Source of the DNA: JADJPO01 sp963825645
GTDB taxonomy: Bacteria; Actinomycetota; Actinomycetes; Actinomycetales; Kineosporiaceae
Assembly (NCBI GenBank): GCA_963825645.1
Contig: CAWGTT010000002.1
Location: 434,001-498,000 of the forward strand
DNA: 64,000 bases
Direction: 5' to 3'
Shown: in pieces, positions 58,197 through 64,000 of the stretch
How the letters are laid out: each line of letters begins with the position of its first letter
Position numbering within the stretch: the stretch's first letter is position 1
Made by a program: the position numbers and the translations under genes
The notes under the pieces: generated by a model
The model's input: only the letters and a program-made list of their open reading frames with translations
Databases searched by the model: none
Told to the model about the DNA's origin: nothing

Positions 58197-58658
58197 TCAT
58201 CGCGGACCGCGACCGCGCGGCGGACGCCACACGACCAGGGCGCCCCGACCCCTGGACACCCCCACTGGACGTCGCCCCGGCGCCATCGCGACGACGTCAC
58301 CGGCCGGCCCGGCGGCGAACACGCGAGGTCCCGCCGCCAGCCCTGTGCGCAGCTCCTCGACCTCGGCGAGCAGCTCCGAGAGGCGGTCACGCAGGGCGTC
58401 GTGCTCGTTCTCCAGGTCGAGGATCCGCTTGATGCCCGCGAGGTTGACACCCTCATCCTGGGAGAGCCGCTGCACCTCGCGGAGCATCGCCACGTCCCGC
58501 GGGGAGTAGCGCCGGCCGCGGCCGGCAGCACGGCCGGGGGTGACCAGACCGAGCCGGTCGTACTGGCGCAACGTCTGCGGGTGCATGCCGGCCAGCTGGG
58601 CGGCAACAGAGATCACGAACACCGGCGTCGTCTCGTCGACGGTGATCTCGAAGTCCAC
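58197..58658 (-). CDS. hspR: HspR, MerR-family heat-shock repressor
   Basis: A 153-residue repressor that binds HAIR sites and is helped by DnaK. The helix-turn-helix begins FVISVAAQLAGMHPQTLRQYDRLGLV and ends with GRRYSPRDVAMLREVQ, followed by a leucine-rich coiled helix (LENEHDALRDRL). The GTG at 58658 follows AGGAGGTGAGG and is preferred over the ATG at 58679. It is the last gene of the dnaK operon, an arrangement well known in Streptomyces and mycobacteria. The HAIR sites at 62392, 62455 and 56924 are its expected targets. Confidence 0.95.
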   Translation of the reverse strand: MDFEITVDETTPVFVISVAAQLAGMHPQTLRQYDRLGLVTPGRAAGRGRRYSPRDVAMLREVQRLSQDEGVNLAGIKRILDLENEHDALRDRLSELLAEVEELRTGLAAGPRVFAAGPAGDVVAMAPGRRPVGVSRGRGALVVWRPPRGRGPR

Positions 58659-58714
58659 GTCCCTCACCTCCTGCATCACGCCCAGACAGCAGACCCGTTC
58701 TGCGCCACGTCCTG

Positions 58715-59755
58715 TCAGCTCGCGTCCGCGCGCCGTGCCCGAGCGATCAGGTCTGCCCGCGGGTCCTCGCCCTTGGTCGCGGTGGCGAACTCCTCGAGGG
58801 CCTCCTTCGCGGCCCCGGCCACCCGCTGGGGCACCGCCACCTGGACGGTCACCAGCAGGTCCCCGACGTGCTTGGGTCCCTTGATCCCTCGTCCCTTGAC
58901 CCGCAGCACACGCCCGCTGGGCGTGCCCGGAGCGACCTTGAGCCGCACCGTGCCCCCGTCCGGGGTCGGCACGTCAATCTGCGCTCCGAACACCGCCTCG
59001 GTGAACGTGACCGGGGCCGTGACCTTCACGTTCTCGCCGTCGAGGGAGAAGACCGGGTGCGCGGCGACGTGCACGGTGACCACCAGGTCGCCGTCCGGTG
59101 CACCTGCATCGCCCGGTCGACCCTTCCCGCGCAGCCGGACCTTCTGCCCCTCGCGTACGCCGGCCGGGATCCGGGCCGTGATGGTCCGCGTCCCGGAGTG
59201 AGGGTCGTCGACCCGCAGGCTCAGCTTGGCCCCGTCGACCGCCTGACGGAAGGTCAGGTTGACTTCGGCGGACAGGTCGGCCCCGCGCTGTGGGCCACGC
59301 GGAGACCGGAACCCACCACCCGCACCGGGGGCCGGACCGCCGAAGATCCCACCGAACAGATCGTCCAGGTTGACCTGCGGGCCGCCCGGGCCGCTGGTGG
59401 TGAACCGCGTGTTGCCCTGCGGCCCACCGGCTCCCGCGCCCTGCCCGAACAGACCGCCGAGCAGGTCCTCGAATCCGGCGTTGCCGCCCGGACCGCCGGC
59501 CGTGAACCGAGCCCCACCGCGGGACATCGCCCGGATCGCGTCGTACTGCTGGCGCTGCTCGGCGTCGGAGAGCACCGCGTAGGCCTCGCCGATCTCTTTG
59601 AACCTGCGCTCCGCAGCGGCGTCCCCCTGGTTCGCGTCCGGGTGGTGGACCCGGGCGAGCTTGCGGTACGACTTCTTGATCGCGTCCGCATCGGCATCGA
59701 CAGGAACGCCGAGCACGGCATAGAAGTCCTTCTCGAACCAATCCTGACCGGCCAC
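58715..59755 (-). CDS. dnaJ: DnaJ-type co-chaperone without zinc domain
   Basis: A 346-residue J protein. The J domain (DFYAVLGVPVDADADAIKKS, with the HPD tripeptide in HHPDANQG) stimulates DnaK. A Gly/Phe-rich stretch follows, then two beta-sandwich client domains (IPAGVREGQKVRLRGKG, VKVAPGTPSGRVLRVKGRG) and a short tail. The cysteine-rich CxxCxGxG repeats of classical DnaJ are absent, so it is CbpA-like in layout although it occupies the dnaJ place in the operon. GTG start with AGGAGG upstream. Confidence 0.93.
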   Translation of the reverse strand: MAGQDWFEKDFYAVLGVPVDADADAIKKSYRKLARVHHPDANQGDAAAERRFKEIGEAYAVLSDAEQRQQYDAIRAMSRGGARFTAGGPGGNAGFEDLLGGLFGQGAGAGGPQGNTRFTTSGPGGPQVNLDDLFGGIFGGPAPGAGGGFRSPRGPQRGADLSAEVNLTFRQAVDGAKLSLRVDDPHSGTRTITARIPAGVREGQKVRLRGKGRPGDAGAPDGDLVVTVHVAAHPVFSLDGENVKVTAPVTFTEAVFGAQIDVPTPDGGTVRLKVAPGTPSGRVLRVKGRGIKGPKHVGDLLVTVQVAVPQRVAGAAKEALEEFATATKGEDPRADLIARARRADAS

Positions 59756-59803
59756 CAGGGTCCCTCCTCTCGGTCTTCTCGGCCGGCTGGCCGCTCTCGC
59801 GAC

Positions 59804-60487
59804 TCAGCCGACCGGGTCGGCCACGGCCACCCGCGCAGCGCGGAGCACCCGGTCCTTCGCCCGGTATCCGGGCTGGAGAACCTGCACCACGGTGGTGGTC
59901 GTGGTGCCCTCGGCAAGCTCGGCCGAGGTGTGCATCAGCGCCTCGTGGACGGTCGGGTCGAACACCTCACCGACCTGCCCGTACCGGGCCAGGCCGAATC
60001 GTTCGAGAGTCGACTCCAGCTTGTCGGCGATCGCGGCGAACGGACCGCTCTCCAGGTCACCGTGCTGGCGAGCGAGGTGCACGTCGTCGAGCACCGGGAG
60101 CAGTGCCTCCAGCACGGTGCCCACCGCCGCCTCACGGACCACGTCGCGGTCGCGGTCGACCCGCTTGCGGTAGTTGACGTACTCGGCGTTCAGCCGCTGC
60201 AGGTCCACCAGTCGCTCTTCGGCGAGCTGTTGCGCCTTGACCAGCTCATCGTCCGGAACCGGCTGCGACACAGCCGGTTCCGCAGCGGCATCGGCAGGCT
60301 CCGGGGTCGGTGCGCCGGCATATGCGGCGCGCACCTTCCCGGTCTGCGGGTCGAGCCGCCGCCGGTCGCGGACGACGGGACCCGTGGTCTCGTCGCCCGC
60401 GACGCCCTGCTCGGGCTCACCTGTCGCGGCGTCCGCGAGCAGGCCGGCGACGTCGTCCGGCGCCTCGGGCGTCGGTTCGGTCATCAC
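59804..60487 (-). CDS. grpE: Nucleotide exchange factor GrpE
   Basis: A 227-residue GrpE that releases ADP from DnaK. The long coiled-coil helix (VKAQQLAEERLVDLQRLNAE) and the C-terminal beta-wing domain with VLEALLPVLDDVHLARQHGD and the final VVQVLQPGYRAKDRVLR are characteristic. The N-terminus of about 75 residues is acidic and disordered. The GTG overlaps the dnaK stop by four bases (60484-60487); ATG is the next codon. Confidence 0.96.
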   Translation of the reverse strand: MMTEPTPEAPDDVAGLLADAATGEPEQGVAGDETTGPVVRDRRRLDPQTGKVRAAYAGAPTPEPADAAAEPAVSQPVPDDELVKAQQLAEERLVDLQRLNAEYVNYRKRVDRDRDVVREAAVGTVLEALLPVLDDVHLARQHGDLESGPFAAIADKLESTLERFGLARYGQVGEVFDPTVHEALMHTSAELAEGTTTTTVVQVLQPGYRAKDRVLRAARVAVADPVG

Positions 60488-62352
60488 TTGTCCTCGTCGA
60501 CGATCTCGGCGTCCACCACGTCGTCGTCATCGGAGCTGGGCTCGGACGTCGAGCCGGCTTCGTCTCCAGCGGCACTCTGCGCCGACTCGGGCTCGGCCTG
60601 CGCCGCGGCGTACATCGCGGTGCCGAGGGCCTGACTGGCCTGGGACAGCTTCTCGTGCTTGGCCTTGACCGCCTCGATGTCCTCGCCCTTGAGCGCCTCG
60701 TTGAGCTCGTCGATCGCGCTCTGCACCTCGGTCTTGTTGGCCTCGGGCACCTTCTCGGCGTTGTCGGCGAGGAACTTCTCGGTCGAGTAGACCAGCTGCT
60801 CGGCCGAGTTGCGGGACTCGGCCGCCTCGCGCATCTTGCGGTCCTCCTCGGCGTGTGCCTCGGCCTCGCGGACCATGCGGTCGATCTCGTCCTTGGGCAG
60901 TGCGCTGCCACCGCTGATCGGCACCGACCGCTCGTTGCCGGTGCCCCGGTCCTTGGCCGAGACGTGCACGATGCCGTTGGCGTCGATGTCGAACGTGACC
61001 TCGATCTGCGGCACGCCCCGCGGAGCAGGCGCGATGCCGGAGAGAGTGAACCGGCCGAGCAGCTTGTTGTGCTGCACCAGCTCCCGCTCGCCCTGGTAGA
61101 TCTGGATGTCCACGCTCGGCTGGTTGTCGTCCGCCGTGGTGAAGACCTCGGACGCCTTGGTCGGGATCGCCGTGTTGCGCTGGATCAGCTTGGTCATGAT
61201 CCCGCCCTTGGTCTCGATGCCCAGGGACAGCGGCGTGACGTCGATCAGCAGCACGTCCTTGCGCTCGCCCTTGAGCACGCCGGCCTGCAGCGCGGCGCCG
61301 ACGGCGACCACCTCATCGGGGTTGACGCCCTTGTTCGGCTCCTTGCCGCCGGTCAGCTCACGGACCACCTCGGCGACCGCGGGCATCCGGGTCGAGCCGC
61401 CGACCATGATGACGTGGTCGATCTGGCTCAGCTCCACACCGGCGTCCTTGATCACCGAACGGAACGGGTTCTTGGTCCGGTCGAGCAGGTCGGCGGTCAT
61501 CTTCTCGAACTGGGCCCGGGTGAGCTTCTCGTCCAAGTGGATCGGGCCGGACTCGGTCATCGACAGGTACTGCAGCGAGATCGTGGTGGCCGTGGAGCTG
61601 GACAGCTCCTTCTTGGCCTGCTCGGCCGCCTCGCGCAGCCGCTGCATGGCGATCTTGTCCTTGGACAGGTCCGGGCCGCCCTGCATCTTCACGGTCTGCA
61701 CCAGGTGGTCGACGACCCGCTGGTCCCAGTCGTCGCCACCGAGATGGTTGTCGCCGGAGGTCGCCTTGACCTGGATGGTGGAGAAGCCGTCCTCGTCCTT
61801 GCCGACCTCGAGCAGGGAGACGTCGAAGGTGCCGCCGCCCAGGTCGAAGACGAGGATGAGCTCGTCCTCCTTGCCCTTGTCCAGGCCGTAGGCCAGGGCC
61901 GCCGCGGTGGGCTCGTTGATGATCCGCAGCACGTTCAGACCGGCGATCTCACCGGCCTCCTTGGTGGCCTGGCGCTGGGAGTCGTTGAAGTAGGCCGGCG
62001 TGGTGATCACCGCGTCGGTGACCTTCTCGCCGAGGTACTCCTCGGCGTCCCGCTTCAGCTTCATCAGCACCCGCGCGGAGATCTCCTGCGCTGTGTACTT
62101 CTTGCCGTCGATCTCGACGCTCCAGTCGCTGCCCATGTGGCGCTTGACCGACCGGATGGTCCGCTCGACGTTGGTAACCGCCTGGCGCTTGGCGACCTCG
62201 CCGACCAGGGGCTCACCCGACTTGGCGAACGCGACGACGGACGGCGTGGTGCGCCCACCCTCGGCGTTCGCGATGACCGTGGGCTCGCCGCCTTCAAGGA
62301 CGGCGACGACGGAGTTGGTCGTGCCCAGGTCGATACCGACCGCTCGTGCCAT
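60484..62352 (-). CDS. dnaK: Chaperone DnaK (Hsp70)
   Basis: A 622-residue Hsp70, starting with MARAVGIDLGTTNSVVAV at the ATG 62352 (AGAGAGGGA upstream). Signatures are IDLGTTNS, VFDLGGGTFDVSLL and VGGSTRMPAV in the ATPase domain, the linker followed by the peptide-binding beta-sandwich (VLLIDVTPLSLGIETKGGI) and a lid ending in VVDAEIVDEDK. An in-frame extension to 62583 contains no family sequence and spans the operators. First gene of the dnaK-grpE-dnaJ-hspR operon. Confidence 0.98.
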   Translation of the reverse strand: MARAVGIDLGTTNSVVAVLEGGEPTVIANAEGGRTTPSVVAFAKSGEPLVGEVAKRQAVTNVERTIRSVKRHMGSDWSVEIDGKKYTAQEISARVLMKLKRDAEEYLGEKVTDAVITTPAYFNDSQRQATKEAGEIAGLNVLRIINEPTAAALAYGLDKGKEDELILVFDLGGGTFDVSLLEVGKDEDGFSTIQVKATSGDNHLGGDDWDQRVVDHLVQTVKMQGGPDLSKDKIAMQRLREAAEQAKKELSSSTATTISLQYLSMTESGPIHLDEKLTRAQFEKMTADLLDRTKNPFRSVIKDAGVELSQIDHVIMVGGSTRMPAVAEVVRELTGGKEPNKGVNPDEVVAVGAALQAGVLKGERKDVLLIDVTPLSLGIETKGGIMTKLIQRNTAIPTKASEVFTTADDNQPSVDIQIYQGERELVQHNKLLGRFTLSGIAPAPRGVPQIEVTFDIDANGIVHVSAKDRGTGNERSVPISGGSALPKDEIDRMVREAEAHAEEDRKMREAAESRNSAEQLVYSTEKFLADNAEKVPEANKTEVQSAIDELNEALKGEDIEAVKAKHEKLSQASQALGTAMYAAAQAEPESAQSAAGDEAGSTSEPSSDDDDVVDAEIVDEDK

Positions 62353-62391
62353 GGTGATGATCCCTCTCTGATGTGCGTTTGGGGTGTCAGA

Positions 62392-62412
62392 GTTGAGTTG
62401 CCTGCACTCACC
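62392..62412 (-). promoter_or_regulatory. HAIR-like operator 1 of the dnaK operon
   Basis: GTTGAGT-N7-ACTCACC matches the HspR inverted-repeat consensus at 11 of 14 fixed positions with the correct 7-bp spacer. It lies about 40 bp upstream of the dnaK ATG, close to where transcription should begin. Confidence 0.65.
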
Positions 62413-62454
62413 TTCGGCAGGTGGCCCGGTCTTGTCAACTCGGGGCTGACCAAA

Positions 62455-62475
62455 GTTGAGTCTGATAGAATCAAC
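62455..62475 (-). promoter_or_regulatory. HAIR operator 2 of the dnaK operon
   Basis: GTTGAGT-N7-AATCAAC is a second HspR-type inverted repeat about 100 bp upstream of dnaK. Together with site 1 it brackets the probable promoter, so HspR could bind both and block initiation. Confidence 0.75.
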
Positions 62476-62522
62476 TCTGCTTGGGGCGCACGTGTTCCCG
62501 TCGGGGCCAAACAGATCGCATT

Positions 62523-62581
62523 GAAGATCACGATGCGGGGAAACATGCCGAAACCACGCAGATCCACGCATCGTGATCTTC
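62523..62581. repeat. 15-bp perfect inverted repeat between dnaK and the DedA gene
   Basis: Arms 62523-62537 and 62567-62581 (GAAGATCACGATGCG and complement) are separated by 29 bp. It is in the 404-bp gap 62353-62756, otherwise filled only by the HAIR sites and an unremarkable stretch near 62585-62756. It lies upstream of dnaK and downstream of the DedA-like gene on the same strand. Confidence 0.8.
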
Positions 62582-62756
62582 ACTGTGATCGACGCGGGTC
62601 ACGGCTGGAGTGCCCACGGTTGAAGATCCCTGGCCAGCGACGTCACCCACGAGACCGAGGAGTCGATCACCGAGGCAGCCCCGCCTGGCGATCGAGGAGA
62701 CGTCTGACGTCGACAACTGCTTCGCCGACGCCCTCGCGCGCCGGGTTAGTGAGCCC

Positions 62757-63344
62757 CTACTGCACAAGGGAGGACGACTTCGCCCAGACGGACATCGGTG
62801 CCGCACGCTGAGTCCCGTCCTGAGGGAGACGTCCGAGAACCGACTGGACCGCGGAGATGGACCCACCGGCCAGGTCGCCGAGTCCGGTTACCACCCTGAC
62901 CCAGGTCAGGCCGCTGGCCACGTTCGCGACCGGGATACGCGGGTAGGGCATACCGGTGGCGCCCGCGACCGTCGGCACCAGGGCTCGCAGGATGCCGACC
63001 CGACGACCGAGTACCACGGCCCAGGCGTCTCGGGTCTCGACGTAGGCGCGGACTCGAGACCAGCGCTCGGCGCCGATCCATATGCCTGCCCGACTGGATT
63101 CGATGGCCGGCCCGAAGCGCCGTCCGACCGCGTAGCCCATCGAGTCGCCGGCGACGGCGGCGACCACCAACGGAAGCAGGACCGCCAACAACAGGTTTCC
63201 CCGTGCCGCGAGGACGCCGCCCACCAGAAGGGCCGTCTCGCCGGGAACGACGAGGCCGACGAAGGCGGCAGCCTCCAGCAGCACCAGCACGGTGATGACG
63301 GCGCAGACCGTCGGGCCGAGGAACGTGCTCAGGATCTGGCCCAT
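62757..63344 (-). CDS. DedA-family membrane protein, second copy
   Basis: A 195-residue short DedA/VTT protein. ATG 63344 is preceded by AAGGAGG. It has the motif FVGLVVPGETALLVGGVLA (re-entrant loop with Glu), GDSMGYAVGRRFG, and LVPTVAGATGMPY. LGRRVGILRALVPTVAG is the second half-site with its conserved arginine. It is shorter than the other DedA (44831-45535), lacking most of the final helix. Probable role in lipid carrier movement or membrane homeostasis. Not obviously in an operon. Confidence 0.85.
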   Translation of the reverse strand: MGQILSTFLGPTVCAVITVLVLLEAAAFVGLVVPGETALLVGGVLAARGNLLLAVLLPLVVAAVAGDSMGYAVGRRFGPAIESSRAGIWIGAERWSRVRAYVETRDAWAVVLGRRVGILRALVPTVAGATGMPYPRIPVANVASGLTWVRVVTGLGDLAGGSISAVQSVLGRLPQDGTQRAAPMSVWAKSSSLVQ

Positions 63345-63698
63345 CCGGGTCCTCCTTGGCCTTCGCTCGTGGTTTGGCTGCGACGCGCGGTGTCGGTGCC
63401 CACCCTGTCCGGCCGAACCTGAACGATTCCTGAGCTCGGGCTGGTGTGGGACTCGGCCTCGGCTGAACCCACACCCGGCCCGGCCCGGCCCGGCCGGGCA
63501 GGGCCACGGACGCCGGGACGAGCTCGCCAGGGCTTGCCCGGCGTTCGTCGGCCTCGGCGCCGCATCGCGGCCACCGCTGGGTCCAGAAGGCGTCCACTTT
63601 GCCCGGTCTCTGTCCCTGGGCCCGATCAGGGACGGCTGGGGGGTCGATCAGGGACGGCACCGGATCCCCGGGGACGCTGCCCGGCCCACCGTTGGGAC
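63345..63698. other. Non-coding stretch with direct repeats
   Basis: A gap with no credible gene. It contains a CCCGG-rich tandem run near 63471-63503 and two exact copies of CGATCAGGGACGGC (63623-63636 and 63645-63658), 22 bp apart (about two helical turns), which could be an operator for the gene to the right. Confidence 0.5.
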
Positions 63699-63736
63699 AT
63701 GAACGCGCCCCCTGCGCACGACGAGTCTCCGCTCCG

Positions 63737-63758
63737 CCGTTCAGGAACCGTTCAGGCC
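63737..63758 (+). promoter_or_regulatory. Two 11-bp direct repeats, PhoP-box-like
   Basis: CCGTTCAGGAA is followed directly by CCGTTCAGGCC. Head-to-tail 11-bp units with GTTCA cores resemble the actinobacterial PhoP box. They lie about 90 bp before the ATG at 63846. The match is short and by eye only. Confidence 0.3.
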
Positions 63759-63845
63759 TCCCGCGGCACTCTCAGTGACAAGACCTCCGTCGTCGCGGCC
63801 CCTGCGGCCCCCTACGCCGAACCCGCACCGCAGGCAGGTCATCTG

Positions 63846-64000
63846 ATGGGCGTTCTGCGCAGCGCCGCCGTGCTGCTCCTGGCGGGCGCGCTCACCTGGT
63901 GGCTGATCCCGGCAGCGGCGGCGACGCCCTGGAGTGGCATCGCCGTCCTGCTGCTGTCGGTGACGACGCTGAAGGTCGCCGGTCTGCTGATCCTCTGGGC
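63846..64000 (+). CDS. Membrane protein, 5' part only
   Basis: The frame stays open to the window end. From the ATG at 63846 it reads MGVLRSAAVLLLAGALTWW, then ATPWSGIAVLLLSVTTLKVA, two hydrophobic segments, so the product is a membrane protein of unknown family. An in-frame ATG at 63699 would add a 49-residue proline- and alanine-rich tail; the possible regulatory repeats at 63737 argue for the later start, though neither start has a strong ribosome site. Confidence 0.4.
   Translation, partial: MGVLRSAAVLLLAGALTWWLIPAAAATPWSGIAVLLLSVTTLKVAGLLILW

Noticed and set aside
62353..62583. N-terminal extension of DnaK
   Set aside because: It would translate both HAIR operators, and all Hsp70s start close to the IDLGTT block.

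Overview
This is a 64 kb piece of a high-GC actinobacterial chromosome. The evidence is dense, GC-rich coding with frequent GTG starts and 4-bp ATGA/GTGA gene overlaps. There is a dnaK-grpE-dnaJ-hspR operon with HspR-type HAIR operators, Ku with split LigD proteins, and a gene set (dnaK operon, purA, fba, DedA, SpoU methylase, pyrE, clpB) that in Mycobacterium tuberculosis lies within about Rv0350-Rv0384. I cannot name the genus. I found no tRNA, rRNA, CRISPR array, IS element or phage gene.

Layout. (1) 1-15.4 kb is a Wzy-type exopolysaccharide locus: NAD-sugar epimerase (cut by the window edge), glucose-1-phosphate cytidylyltransferase, polyprenyl-phosphate sugar transferase, four glycosyltransferases, flippase, O-antigen-ligase-like polymerase, Wzz-like chain-length protein, polysaccharide deacetylase and two paralogous GH26-like glycanases. 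(2) 15.7-19.6 kb is a secreted-protein module: two related TasA/camelysin-like proteins, a SipW/ER-type signal peptidase and a diguanylate cyclase. The cyclase overlaps the second TasA-like gene. Next to the polysaccharide locus this suggests a biofilm-matrix or surface system. (3) 19.7-29.6 kb holds purC/purD, an SRPBCC protein, a TipA-type MerR regulator with a recognisable 19-bp-spacer promoter, a repeat-rich gap, a class III aminotransferase, a DoxX-like protein, ispD, a glutamine amidotransferase and the two LigD halves. (4) 29.9-38.8 kb holds Ku, an orphan molybdopterin oxidoreductase, purA, a DUF3151 protein, fba, two uncharacterised genes and a divergent Lrp/EamA pair.

(5) 38.8-44.0 kb is a [NiFe]-hydrogenase maturation cluster, hypE-hypD-hypC-(hypA remnant)-hypF, on the minus strand. 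HypA appears to have lost its middle and changed frame; neither hypB nor structural hydrogenase genes are in the window. (6) 44.2-54.1 kb holds a SpoU methylase, DedA, pyrE coupled to a GGDEF-EAL protein, xthA, a universal stress protein coupled to an AGCS symporter, and an AidB-like acyl-CoA dehydrogenase coupled to a DUF2807 lipoprotein. (7) 54.2-62.4 kb is the heat-shock block: clpB, a beta-lactamase-fold serine hydrolase, hspR, a DnaJ without the cysteine-rich zinc domain, grpE and dnaK. HAIR sites lie before clpB and dnaK. (8) The end holds a second DedA-like gene and the start of a membrane protein.

A recurring feature is long, near-perfect inverted repeats in short intergenic gaps (6.6, 23.5-23.7, 34.8, 34.9, 37.1, 44.15, 51.7 and 62.55 kb). 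Some are related in sequence and most lack a U-tract. All functions are read from sequence motifs by eye; no search was run.
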